This document shows positions 29,269 to 38,897 of a DNA stretch of 64,000 nucleotides, one piece after another (positions within the stretch are counted from its first letter, which is position 1; the number at the start of each line of letters is the position of its first letter). Position numbers and translations under genes: made by a program. Where the stretch lies: positions 186,001 to 250,000 of the forward strand of contig CAWFPR010000013.1 in assembly GCA_963817635.1 (NCBI GenBank), read 5' to 3'. The DNA is from CAWFPR01 sp963817635. GTDB taxonomy: Bacteria; Acidobacteriota; Vicinamibacteria; Vicinamibacterales; 2-12-FULL-66-21. The notes under the pieces were generated by a model that saw nothing but the letters and a program-made list of their open reading frames with translations, made no database searches and was not told where the DNA came from.

Positions 29269-29889
29269 ATGGTGCCGCTCTGGGGGTTCATCGCGGTGAC
29301 GGTGCCGCTCGTTCTCACGCCCGGGGCGACCACCGCCGTGGTCCTGCGCAACAGCGTTGAAAGCGGCACTCGCGCCGGGCTGGTGACGGCGATCGGCGCC
29401 AATACGGGGTCGGCCTGCTACGGCCTGCTGACCGCCTTCGGCTTTGCCCTCGCGCTCCAGCGGTTCCCGTCGATCTGGTCGGTTCTGCGGGCAGGCGGCG
29501 TCGGGTACCTCGCCTGGCTCGGTCTGCAGTCGTGGCGACGGGCCGCCGCACCGCGCGCCGGTGCGCCCCAGACAGGCGAGGCCCGCGAAGCCCGGAGTGG
29601 CTGGCGGCACCTCTATGAGGGGTTCGTCACCAATGCCCTGAACCCCGCGGTGGCGACCTACTACCTGGTGCTGCTGCCGCAGTTCATCCCGCGCGGCGCC
29701 GCCATCGTGTCGAGCGCGCTCACGCTCACGGTCGTGCACGTCAGCCTGGCGGCCACCTGGCACGCGACGTGGGCGGCCGCCGGGGGCACGCTGGCCCGCA
29801 CGCTGACTGGCGGGCGCCCGCGCCAGGCGCTCGAAGCCATCGCCGGTACCGCCCTCATCGCCCTCGCCCTGAAAATCGCCTTCAGCTGA
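29269..29889 (+). CDS. LysE/RhtB-family amino acid exporter
   Basis: A 206-residue membrane protein with six predicted helices. It shows the LysE-type opening FIAVTVPLVLTPGATTAVVLRNSVESGTRAGL and the mid-protein motif GFVTNALNPAVATYYLVLLPQF. The family exports amino acids or homoserine lactones by proton exchange. It begins four bases after the response regulator stop, so it may be co-transcribed. The substrate is not deducible. Confidence 0.88.
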   Translation: MVPLWGFIAVTVPLVLTPGATTAVVLRNSVESGTRAGLVTAIGANTGSACYGLLTAFGFALALQRFPSIWSVLRAGGVGYLAWLGLQSWRRAAAPRAGAPQTGEAREARSGWRHLYEGFVTNALNPAVATYYLVLLPQFIPRGAAIVSSALTLTVVHVSLAATWHATWAAAGGTLARTLTGGRPRQALEAIAGTALIALALKIAFS

Positions 29890-30016
29890 CCCCACGCCGG
29901 GTTTTCGTCAGAATCGCCAGCAGGCGCAAGCCGGATTCCCGGCGTAGGCGTTGAAATCCTCAGCAATCGTGCGGCCGGGGCTGGCAGTCGGCTTGCTCTG
30001 AGCCATCACGACTCTC

Positions 30017-31666
30017 ATGCACACTCTGAAGATCCCCTGGTGGAACCGCCTCGGGGTCCGGCTGGCCGTATCGATTGCGCTCGTCAGCATCATCACACTC
30101 AGCGTGTTCCTGTTCCTGGTCGTCCGCAGCCAGACGGCGCATCTGATGGACCAGGCCCGCCGCAGCGCGGCCATCGTCAACGACACGATCACGAGCAGCA
30201 TCGAGCACGACATGCTGCACGACCGGCGCGAGGATGCCTACAAGATCATGGGCAAAATCGCGCAGCAGGACCAGGTCGAACGGCTCCGGCTGTTCGATGC
30301 GGTCGGCCGGATTCGCTATTCGAAAGACGAAGCCGAAATCGGCGTCATCCCGGACATCAAGGCCGAGTCGTGCTCTCCGTGCCACGGGTCCGGCCGGTCC
30401 CAGCTGCCGTTGTCGGTCGCGGATCGGACGCATGTCTCGGTCCGCAACGGGCGCCACGTGCTCGGCGCCGTGACGCCGATCTACAACCAGCCGGCCTGCT
30501 CGACGGCGAGCTGCCACGTGCATCCGCCCGCGCAGCGCGTGGTCGGCCTCGTGGAGCTTGGGCTGCAGCTCGAGTCGATCGATCAGGAGAGCGAGACGCT
30601 TGCGCCGCAGCACGATGGGCCTGACGCTGCTCGCGACGCTGACGCTGGGCATCCTGACGTTCGCGTTCACGCGCCGGCTCGTGATCGACCCGGTGCGGGG
30701 GCTGGTCGCCGCAACCAAGCGTGTGCGTGCCGGCAAGCTCGACGAGCACCTGCCGGTCAGCGGTCTGGGTGAGATCGGCGCGCTCGAGGAGTCGTTCAAC
30801 GAAATGGAGCGGGCGCTCGCGACCGCGCGGGCCGAGCGCAACGAGCTGTTGCAGGGGCTCGAGCAGCAGGTGCGCGAGCGCACCGAAGCGCTCGAACGCG
30901 CCCAGGCCCAGCTGATCCAGACCGAGAAACTGTCCTCGCTCGGCAAGCTGTCGGCCTCGATCGCGCACGAAATCAACAACCCACTCGCCGGCATCCTCAC
31001 GACCGCGAAGCTGCTCATCCGGACGATCAACGAACAGCCGCGCGAATCCGGCGTCCGCCGGGACGATTCGGATGCTCAAGCTCGTGCAGCGCGAGACCGA
31101 GCGCTGCTCGGCCATCGTGCGCAACCTGCTCGGATTCGCGCGCGAGCGGGCACTGACGCTGACCGACGCCGACGTCGACCGCCGCGCTCGAAGAGGCGCT
31201 CTTCCTGGTCGCCAACCAGTTCGCGCTGCTCGGCATTCAGCTCGATCGCGACCTCCAGCCGGTGCCTCCAATCCGGGCCGACTTCGGCCAGTTGCGCCAG
31301 GCGTTCGCCAACATCGTCATCAACGCCTGCGACGCGATGCCCAAGGGCGGCACGCTGCGCGTGCATTCCCGGTTCATCGAGGCAGAAGGGGTCGTTGTCG
31401 TGGAAATCGGGGACACCGGCGTGGGCATTCCGCCCGAACAGCTGACGAAGGTGCTCGACCCGTTCTTCACGACGAAGGAAAAAGGGACGGGACTCGGGCT
31501 CTCGGTCGTGTACGGCGTGGTCGAGCGGCATGGCGGCCGGCTGCTGATCGACAGTACGCCGGGTGCCGGGACCACTGTGACGATCCGGTTGCCGCTCTCG
31601 GGTGCCGAGATGGGCCGGGTCGAGGCGGCACCCGCGCCGTCGGGTAGCGTGCATGGCGCCGCGTGA
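30017..31666 (+). CDS. Sensor histidine kinase with c-type haem motifs in the periplasmic domain (three frameshifts)
   Basis: About 550 residues. Membrane helix 1 is at residues 17-37. A periplasmic domain carries a CxxCH haem motif (CSPCH, residues 119-123) and a CX4CH motif (CSTASCH, 161-167). Helix 2 (GLTLLATLTLGILTFAF), HAMP, a coiled coil, the His-box SASIAHEINNPLAG, the N box NIVINACDAMP and the G boxes GTGLGLSVVYG follow. Apparent one-base errors near 30600, 31055 and 31176 split the frame; correcting each restores consensus. It probably senses redox state or a haem ligand and phosphorylates the sigma-54 regulator downstream. Its stop overlaps the protease gene. Confidence 0.82.
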
Positions 31667-32226
31667 GGCCGTCCAGGCCCCGACCCGAGGGATCGCGGTG
31701 TGGTGGATTGGCGAGGGAGCGTTCGAGCCGGATTTGCTCGGCGTCGTCTGCGAGCGCCTGGTGGCGGAGTTCGGGTGTGACGTGAGGCTCGTGGACGGGC
31801 CGACGCGGCCCGCCGGCACCCGCGATCCGCGGCGCGGGCAGCACTCGTCGCGCGCGGTGCTGACCTGGCTGCTCTCGCAGGTGCCCGCCGGAGAGCGGGT
31901 GCTCGGGATTACGGACGTGGATCTCTTCATCCCGATCCTGACGTTCGTCTTCGGCGAGGCACAACTCGAGGGGACCGCCGCCGTCGTGTCGGTGGCCCGT
32001 CTGGTGGACCACGCCGATCGCCGGCGTACGGCGTTGCGCCTGGCGACCGAATCGGTGCACGAGCTGGGCCACACGTTCGGGCTCGTGCACTGCGGTGCGA
32101 TTGAGGGGACGGGTCGCCATGCCGCCCCCTGCGTGATGTCACGCTCGGCGAGCGTGCGGACGGTCGACGAGAAGAGCCTGCGGCTCTGCCCGGCCTGTCG
32201 CGCGAGGTATCTCACGTTTCAGCAGG

Positions 32227-33588
<1,362 letters not shown>

Positions 33589-33692
33589 GCGCTCGCCACC
33601 GCTCGCCCGGGGCCGCCCGGGCGGAGGTGCTGTTCCATCCCTCGCGCGAGGACTGTTTCGGGCCCATCGCCCCGCGCGCAGGGGCCGCGGCC

Positions 33693-33710
33693 GTTGAATT
33701 CCTGAACACC
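33693..33710 (+). promoter_or_regulatory. Candidate activator-binding site 1
   Basis: The 18-base sequence GTTGAATTCCTGAACACC is the first of three related sites in the gap between the sigma-54 regulator and the redox operon. It shares the CAACACC-type right half and GAATT core with the others. It lies 190 bases upstream of the sigma-54 promoter, a normal enhancer distance. Confidence 0.6.
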
Positions 33711-33712
33711 GC

Positions 33713-33730
33713 GGCGAATTTCTCAACACC
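33713..33730 (+). promoter_or_regulatory. Candidate activator-binding site 2
   Basis: GGCGAATTTCTCAACACC begins exactly 20 bases after site 1, about two helical turns, so proteins on the two sites would sit on the same DNA face. Two adjacent dimers are typical for NtrC-type enhancers. Confidence 0.6.
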
Positions 33731-33791
33731 CCACACCCCACACCGTTTGCTCAGCAAATCCGGTGTAATTGCAAAACCCAACGATTGCCGC

Positions 33792-33809
33792 GTTGAGTTC
33801 TTCAACACC
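33792..33809 (+). promoter_or_regulatory. Candidate activator-binding site 3
   Basis: GTTGAGTTCTTCAACACC is the most symmetric copy, with GTTGA and TCAAC arms around a five-base centre. It is 74 bases upstream of the sigma-54 promoter and 79 bases downstream of site 2. Confidence 0.6.
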
Positions 33810-33882
33810 CCTCGAAAGCCGCGTTTCCGGAGTCTTCCTCGTAACCATAGGCCGATCAACCACTTGAAGCGCGCGCCCGATG

Positions 33883-33898
33883 TGGCGCGACCGTTGCC
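33883..33898 (+). promoter_or_regulatory. Sigma-54 promoter of the redox operon
   Basis: TGGCGCG, four bases, then TTGCC gives the -24 GG and -12 GC elements at correct spacing (consensus TGGCACG-N4-TTGCA/T). One base of the -24 box differs. It precedes the first gene of the redox operon by about 80 bases and follows the gene for a sigma-54 activator. No better promoter was seen in this gap. Confidence 0.8.
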
Positions 33899-33977
33899 AT
33901 ACAGAAAGGCGAGTCCGCTACCGCCCCGCGGACGCAAACGCCGCGGGGCTTCGGCGAGACGGAAATGGATCGACACC

Positions 33978-34301
33978 ATGGCCTGTCCGTACCTCAAGGA
34001 AGTCGTGATGCTCTTCTGCGATGCCTACTGCATCAAGAAGATGCTTCCGCTGGATCGCATCGCGACCGCGAATCCGTGCCTCGGGGAGTTCGGCAACTGC
34101 CCGCTGTTCCAGGAGGTCATGGCGCGCCTTGCGGCGGGCAACGCGACCGCCCCGACGGCGCCGGTCGTCCTTCCCGCGCACGTCTCCACGATGGCCCGAA
34201 AGGAAGGCTCCCAGATGATCCTCGCGCTTCCACTCTCACTCGTTGCGCTGGTGGCGGTCGTCACCAGCCTGGTGCTCTCGCATCGCGCGATCGCGCGGTG
34301 A
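33978..34301 (+). CDS. Cys-rich tail-anchored small protein
   Basis: A 107-residue protein, first in the sigma-54-controlled operon. The N-terminal 45 residues carry five Cys (CPYLKEVVMLFCDAYC and NPCLGEFGNCP), suggesting a metal or cluster site. The C-terminal helix ILALPLSLVALVAVVTSLVLS anchors it in the membrane. No family is recognised. The ribosome binding site is weak; ATG at 33978 was chosen because the Cys motif begins there. It is probably a small subunit or assembly factor of the complex encoded downstream. Confidence 0.65.
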   Translation: MACPYLKEVVMLFCDAYCIKKMLPLDRIATANPCLGEFGNCPLFQEVMARLAAGNATAPTAPVVLPAHVSTMARKEGSQMILALPLSLVALVAVVTSLVLSHRAIAR

Positions 34302-34310
34302 GGACCGATC

Positions 34311-35204
34311 ATGAAACTCAGTCGCCGGACATTCTTCAAGGTAAACGTCGCCGGGGCCGCGGCCCTGGCGGCGGGGGCGCCGCAGTCGGTTGCGGCCGCG
34401 TCCTTCGCCGCCAACCCGCACGCCCGCGGCGTTCTGGTCGATACCACCCGCTGCGTTGGCTGCCGCGCGTGTGAAGCGGCCTGCAGCGAAGCCAATACCC
34501 TGGCCGAACCGGCCGTCCCTGGTGACGACCGCGTGTTCGACTCGACGCGAGACACCGATCAGTACCACTACACCGTCGTCAACCGCTTCGAGGGCGGTGG
34601 TGCGGCGGACGCACGCTTCGTGAAGAAGCAGTGCATGCACTGCCTGGAACCGGCCTGCGTCTCGGCTTGTCCGGCGCGCGCGCTGGAGAAGACGCCTGAC
34701 GGCCCGGTCACCTACAACGGCAACCACTGTCTCGGGTGCCGCTACTGCATGATGGCGTGCCCGTTCGACGTGCCGAAGTACGAATACGACAAGGCCGTTC
34801 CGTACGTGAAGAAGTGCACGTTCTGCGCGGAGCGGCAGGCGAACGGCCAGCCGCCGGCGTGCACCGAGGTCTGCCCGAGCGGCGCGCTCCAGTTCGGCAC
34901 GCGCGCGGAGCTGCTCGAGGAAGCGAAGACACGCATCTATCAGAGCCCCGACAAGTACGTCCATCACGTTTATGGCGAGCTCGAGGCCGGCGGCACGAGC
35001 TGGCTCTACATCTCGGATGTCCCGCTCGAGCATCTCGGGATGAAGGCCGGCCTGAGCACGACGCCGTATCCCGACCTGACGAAGACGGCGCTCTCGGCGG
35101 TACCGGTCGTGCTGACGCTGTGGCCGCCGCTCCTCATGGGCCTCTACACCTTCAGCCAGCGGAAAGCCAGGGTCCAGACTGACGAGGAGAACGACCATGC
35201 CTGA
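34311..35204 (+). CDS. Tat-exported four-cluster ferredoxin subunit (HybA/HmcB-like)
   Basis: A 297-residue protein with a Tat signal (SRRTFFK, residues 4-10) followed by a hydrophobic stretch. Four Fe-S cluster motifs follow in order: CVGCRACEAAC, CMHCLEPACVSACPA, CLGCRYCMMACPF and CTFCAERQ...CTEVCPSGA. The C-terminal segment VVLTLWPPLLMGLYTFS is a membrane anchor, as in HybA. It should sit on the periplasmic face and pass electrons between the quinone-reactive NrfD subunit and the cytochrome. It overlaps the NrfD gene by eight bases. Confidence 0.93.
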   Translation: MKLSRRTFFKVNVAGAAALAAGAPQSVAAASFAANPHARGVLVDTTRCVGCRACEAACSEANTLAEPAVPGDDRVFDSTRDTDQYHYTVVNRFEGGGAADARFVKKQCMHCLEPACVSACPARALEKTPDGPVTYNGNHCLGCRYCMMACPFDVPKYEYDKAVPYVKKCTFCAERQANGQPPACTEVCPSGALQFGTRAELLEEAKTRIYQSPDKYVHHVYGELEAGGTSWLYISDVPLEHLGMKAGLSTTPYPDLTKTALSAVPVVLTLWPPLLMGLYTFSQRKARVQTDEENDHA

Positions 35205-36423
35205 CATGGCACAGACGGCGACGCCCGCGCAGGCGTGGTTCACGGACAAGATTCTCATGGGGTACAAGCCCCGCGAGTACGTGCGCAGCCTCCTGACCCC
35301 GGCCAATGCCATCGCGGGCCTCATCCTCGCGATCGGCATCCCGGTGTGCATCTACCGGTTCGTCTACGGCCTCGGCGCCGCGACCAACCTCTCGCAGACG
35401 AGCCCCTGGGGCTTGTGGATCAGCATCGACGTGGTCAGCGGCGTCGCGCTCGCGGCCGGCGGCTACACGATGGCGACGACGGTCTACATCTTCGGGCTGG
35501 AGAAATACCACCCGATCGTCAGGCCCGCCGTGCTGACCGGCGCGCTCGGGTACCTCTTCGTCGTCATCGGGCTGATGTTCGACCTCGGGCTGCCGTGGCA
35601 CCTGCCGGTGCCGATGGTCCTGTCGTTCGGCACGCTGTCGGTGATGTTCGAGGTGGCCTGGTGCGTCGCGCTCTACCTGACGGTGCTCTGGCTCGAGTTC
35701 CTCCCGCCGGTGTTCGAGTGGCTCGGATGGAGCAAGGCGCGGATGCTCGCGCTGAAGCTCACGATTCCGCTGACGGTCATGGGCGTGATGCTCTCGACGC
35801 TGCACCAGTCGTCGCTCGGCGCGCTCTTCCTGCTGGCGAAGGACAAGATTCACCCGCTGTGGTACTCGCCCTACATCCCGCTCTACTTCTTCGTGTCGAG
35901 CATCATCGTCGGCATCTCGATGGTCATCTTCGAGAGCGGCGTGTCGCACCGTGCGTTCCGCAGCCAGTTGGGCGGCGGGAAGCACGTGGATCTCGATGGC
36001 ATCACGCTCGGACTCGGCCGCGGCGCCGCGATCGTGCTCTTCTCCTACTTCTTCCTGAAGCTCCAGGGTTTCCTGGACGGCGGCCGCTGGGACCTGCTCG
36101 CGACTTCATACGGTGCGTGGTGGCTGTTCGAGATGTTCGGCTTCATCCTCATCCCGGCGCTCCTCTACGCCTGGGCGACGCGCGCCCGCCGCGCCGGCCT
36201 CGTCCGCATCATCGCGGCGTGGACGGTCATCGGGGTGGTCGTCAACCGGATCAATGTTTCGCTCGTGGCGGTGAACTGGTCGCGTCCGGTGGCCTACTGG
36301 CCCAGCTGGATGGAGATCATGGTGTCGCTGACCATCATCACGATTGGCGTGCTGACGTTCCGCTGGATCGTCAACCGGATGCCGGTGCTGCGTGAGCATC
36401 CGGTGTATGGCGAATCTCACTGA
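35197..36423 (+). CDS. NrfD/HybB-type quinone-reactive membrane subunit
   Basis: A 408-residue protein with about ten membrane helices. Family features include SPWGLWISIDVVSGVALAAGGY, TLHQSSLGALFLL and the C-terminal NRINVSLVAVNW. HybB/HmcC-like proteins exchange electrons and protons with menaquinone. It overlaps the ferredoxin subunit gene, and the pair is the core of Hmc-, Tmc-, Cbc- and Hyb-type complexes. No catalytic molybdopterin or hydrogenase subunit is in the operon, so the complex probably links quinone to cytochromes. Confidence 0.93.
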   Translation: MPDMAQTATPAQAWFTDKILMGYKPREYVRSLLTPANAIAGLILAIGIPVCIYRFVYGLGAATNLSQTSPWGLWISIDVVSGVALAAGGYTMATTVYIFGLEKYHPIVRPAVLTGALGYLFVVIGLMFDLGLPWHLPVPMVLSFGTLSVMFEVAWCVALYLTVLWLEFLPPVFEWLGWSKARMLALKLTIPLTVMGVMLSTLHQSSLGALFLLAKDKIHPLWYSPYIPLYFFVSSIIVGISMVIFESGVSHRAFRSQLGGGKHVDLDGITLGLGRGAAIVLFSYFFLKLQGFLDGGRWDLLATSYGAWWLFEMFGFILIPALLYAWATRARRAGLVRIIAAWTVIGVVVNRINVSLVAVNWSRPVAYWPSWMEIMVSLTIITIGVLTFRWIVNRMPVLREHPVYGESH

Positions 36424-36437
36424 AAGGCAGGACGCGA

Positions 36438-37211
36438 ATGTTTACGCACGACCCATACGTCACGAAGGCCATCGAATACCTGGTCGGCCTGAGCTTCCTC
36501 GCGCTGTTCGTCGTCTTCTGGCGATTCGTGAACGGCGAAGTGGCTCCGGCGCCCGCACGGGCGGCTGCCTGGTCGGGCCAGCTCGCCGACTGGTTCCGCG
36601 TGCCGCGTGAACTCTTCTTTCATCCGGGGCATGGCTGGGCGAAGGCTGACGCGCCGGGCCTGCTGACGGTCGGCATGGACGATTTCGCACAGCAGCTCGT
36701 CGGACCGCTGGCCGCGATCGATCTGCCGGCGCCCGGGACCGAGGTGCGGCGCGGCGCCCGCGGGTGGACGCTGCGCGCCGGCGCGAAGGCGATCGACATG
36801 CTCTCGCCGGTCACCGGCACGGTCGTGGCCGTCAATCACGACGTCGCGCGCCAGTCGGATCTCGTCAACGACGACCCGTACGGCCGCGGATGGCTCTTCA
36901 AGGTGCAGGCGCCGTCCGGATCCCACGCGCTGGGAGACCTGCTGACGGGGAAGGCGGCACGCCGGTGGATCGCCGGGGTCGCCGACGAACTGACGGCCGC
37001 GATGGGGCCGCAGCTCGGAACGGTCATGCAGGACGGCGGCGTGCCGGTGCACGGCATCGCCCGGAGCCTCGACGAGCACCACTGGGACGACGTCGCACGG
37101 AAGTTCCTGACCACGGATTTCACCGGTACGGATTTCCCGGACACGACAGGAATCACGAAGCCGAGCGTGAGAGCGGACCGCTGCGACCGGATCGCGGAGA
37201 GCGGAGACTGA
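36438..37211 (+). CDS. Membrane-anchored GcvH-like protein 1, lipoyl lysine displaced
   Basis: A 257-residue protein. One membrane helix lies at residues 11-31 (AIEYLVGLSFLALFVVFWRFV). A GcvH-like domain follows: FFHPGHGWAKA, LLTVGMDDFAQQLVGPL, LSPVTGTVVAVNHD and NDDPYGRGWLFKV. In true GcvH the lipoylated Lys is seven residues before the SPV turn. Here that position is Ala116 and a Lys occurs one residue later (Lys117), so normal lipoylation is doubtful. A C-terminal extension (QLGTVMQDGG, HHWDDVARKFL) is shared with the second copy. It lies between the NrfD and cytochrome genes and is likely a structural subunit. Confidence 0.85.
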   Translation: MFTHDPYVTKAIEYLVGLSFLALFVVFWRFVNGEVAPAPARAAAWSGQLADWFRVPRELFFHPGHGWAKADAPGLLTVGMDDFAQQLVGPLAAIDLPAPGTEVRRGARGWTLRAGAKAIDMLSPVTGTVVAVNHDVARQSDLVNDDPYGRGWLFKVQAPSGSHALGDLLTGKAARRWIAGVADELTAAMGPQLGTVMQDGGVPVHGIARSLDEHHWDDVARKFLTTDFTGTDFPDTTGITKPSVRADRCDRIAESGD

Positions 37212-37212
37212 C

Positions 37213-37569
37213 ATGGATACGAGCACGCGAAAGACGACATGGGCCACCATCCTGGTGCTGCTGGCGGCGATTGCCTGGTGCGCGAGCGTGGCCGCAGCCT
37301 CGCTGCCGAAGCTTCCCGGCGAGCTGCAGATCGCGAAGTCGGCCGAGAGTCCCGGACAGGTGATCTTCAATCACACCTCACACGTGGACGAAGCGAAGCC
37401 GGCGTGCACGGGCTGCCATCCGCGCGAGTTCCGGATCCTGAAGTCGAAGGGAGCCGCCGCGCCGATCAAGCATGCCGACATGGAAAAAGGACGCCAGTGC
37501 GGCAAGTGCCACGACGGCAAGACGTCGTTCAACATGACCGACGACTGCACCATGTGCCACAAGGGCTGA
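37213..37569 (+). CDS. Triheme cytochrome c7-type protein
   Basis: A 118-residue protein with a signal peptide (ILVLLAAIAWCASVAAAS) and three CxxCH haem motifs: CTGCH, CGKCH and CTMCH. Distal His candidates are NHTSHVD and IKHADM. Three hemes and this length match the cytochrome c7 family (c3-like, lacking one haem). It is a periplasmic electron carrier that probably receives electrons from the ferredoxin/NrfD module. It begins one base after GcvH-like protein 1. Confidence 0.92.
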   Translation: MDTSTRKTTWATILVLLAAIAWCASVAAASLPKLPGELQIAKSAESPGQVIFNHTSHVDEAKPACTGCHPREFRILKSKGAAAPIKHADMEKGRQCGKCHDGKTSFNMTDDCTMCHKG

Positions 37570-37607
37570 GGCTCGAGGGCTCAAGGCTCAGGGCTCAGGG
37601 CTCAGGA
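37570..37607 (+). repeat. GGGCTCA heptamer array after the cytochrome stop
   Basis: Units of GGCTCAG, GGCTCAA and GGCTCGA begin directly after the TGA at 37567-37569 and run toward the second GcvH-like gene. Sense orientation, as in the other arrays. Confidence 0.85.
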
Positions 37608-37640
37608 TCGGGGATCGAGGATTCGGATTCGGAGTGCATC

Positions 37641-38342
37641 ATGGACACCATCATTCAAGTGCTGACGCCGCCCGTCGTATTCATCGTGGGGCTGATCGTG
37701 CGGGCGCTGCTTGCGATTCTCGTCCTGGCGGCCATCGTCGTCCCGATCGCGGCGGTCCTGGTGGCGGTGACCGGGGTCAGGCGCGCGTTCGATCGGGCGA
37801 CCGGCCTGCAGAAAATCGGTCACGTCCGGTGGCGCCGTGGCTGCTACTACACGCCGGGGCACCTCTGGCTGAGGGCGCGCGGCGAGGGCGCCGTCCGGAT
37901 CGGCGTCGACGATGTGGCGCAGCGGGTGCTCCCTGAGATCGCGCGGGTGTCGCTGCCGGCCGAAGGGGAGGTCGTGGCGCGCGGCGGAGTCATCGGCAGC
38001 ATCACGTGCGCCGACAGCACGGTCGTGCTCCGGGCGCCGGTTGCCGGCACGGTGGCCGCCGTGAACCATCGGCTGCTCAAGAGCCCCTCGCTCATCCATC
38101 GCGATCCGTATCGGCGCGCGTGGCTCGTCGAAGTGCGGCCGACCGCGCAGGACTACCAGGTGCTGCCGACCGACGCCCGCGCGCGCGAGTGGATCGCGAG
38201 CGAGGATCGCCGCCTGACGGAGTTCCTCGAGCATCAGCTGGGGGTGGCGGCGGCCGATGGCGGCGAACTGATGGTGCCGCCGCACCGGCTGCTGACCCCG
38301 TCGCAGTGGGAAGCGGTGCGCGAGGGGTTTCTGGGGAACTGA
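37641..38342 (+). CDS. Membrane-anchored GcvH-like protein 2, lipoyl lysine absent
   Basis: A 233-residue protein with a strong N-terminal membrane segment (residues 12-42). The GcvH-like core reads YYTPGHLWLRA, VRIGVDDVAQRVLPEI, RAPVAGTVAAVNHRL and HRDPYRRAWLVEV. The position equivalent to the lipoyl Lys is Asp125 and there is no Lys nearby. The C-terminal extension HQLGVAAADGG ... WEAVREGFL matches that of copy 1. It is therefore a diverged paralogue in the same operon, not a glycine-cleavage protein. The ATG at 37641 is the first in frame after the heptamer array. Confidence 0.85.
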   Translation: MDTIIQVLTPPVVFIVGLIVRALLAILVLAAIVVPIAAVLVAVTGVRRAFDRATGLQKIGHVRWRRGCYYTPGHLWLRARGEGAVRIGVDDVAQRVLPEIARVSLPAEGEVVARGGVIGSITCADSTVVLRAPVAGTVAAVNHRLLKSPSLIHRDPYRRAWLVEVRPTAQDYQVLPTDARAREWIASEDRRLTEFLEHQLGVAAADGGELMVPPHRLLTPSQWEAVREGFLGN

Positions 38343-38346
38343 GTAA

Positions 38347-38389
38347 AGGGCTCAGGGCTCAGGGCTCAAGGGCTCAGGGCTCAGGGCTA
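38347..38389 (+). repeat. GGGCTCA heptamer array after GcvH-like 2
   Basis: Five or six near-perfect GGGCTCA units start five bases after the TGA at 38340-38342. Sense orientation. It shares the convergent gap with the array at 38450-38473. Confidence 0.85.
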
Positions 38390-38449
38390 GGGGCAGGGTG
38401 AGGATTCGGTCGTATTTCAGCCGGTTGCTTCGCAATCGGCCTCGAGACG

Positions 38450-38473
38450 CGCCTGAGCCCTGAGCCTTGAGCC
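38450..38473 (-). repeat. Heptamer array after the holin-like gene stop
   Basis: On the minus strand GGCTCAAGGCTCAGGGCTCA starts five bases after the stop codon of the gene at 38478. It is again in sense orientation relative to its gene. Confidence 0.8.
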
Positions 38474-38477
38474 ATTT

Positions 38478-38834
38478 CTACCGCCGCCGTTCGCTGTCGT
38501 CGGCGAGGAGCGTGTTCAGGATCCAGCTCACGATCGAGACGACAATCGACCCGACGAGCGCGGCGAAGAACCCGCTGATGCGAAAGCCGGGCACGAGCGC
38601 CGCGGTCAGCGCGAAACAGATGGCGTTGACCACGAAAATGAAGAGCCCCAGCGTGATGAGCGTGAAGGGCAGCGTCAACAGGAGGAGCACCGGCCGCACG
38701 AGGGCGTTGACGATTCCGAGCAGGAGCCCCGCGACGATCGCGGGCCCGACGCCCGTGATCTGGACGCCGGGCACGAGCCAGGCCGCAACGAGCAGCGCCG
38801 CGGCGTTCAAGATCACCCGGAGCAGGAGACGCAT
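38478..38834 (-). CDS. Phage-holin-4 superfamily (YvlD-like) membrane protein
   Basis: A 118-residue protein of four membrane helices: LLVAAWLVPGVQITG, VAGLLLGIVNALVRPVLLLLTLPFTLITLGLF and VGSIVVSIVSWILNTLL. The GIVNALVRPVL..LTLPFTLITLGLF signature is diagnostic of this conserved family. Despite the name these are chromosomal proteins, often linked to envelope stress, and no phage genes are near. Convergent with the redox operon. Confidence 0.88.
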   Translation of the reverse strand: MRLLLRVILNAAALLVAAWLVPGVQITGVGPAIVAGLLLGIVNALVRPVLLLLTLPFTLITLGLFIFVVNAICFALTAALVPGFRISGFFAALVGSIVVSIVSWILNTLLADDSERRR

Positions 38835-38897
38835 GGCGCATGGTACCTCGAAACACGCCGCGCTCCGAACGAGGCCCTCTGCGCGTATGATGACAGG

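Noticed and set aside
30600..31180. Programmed frameshifting in the haem kinase
   Set aside because: Three separate breaks of the same type occur in one gene and in many other genes, with no slippery site or pseudoknot seen; base errors explain them better.
38478..38834. Phage-holin-type name as a sign of a prophage
   Set aside because: The family is a common chromosomal one and no other phage gene is present.
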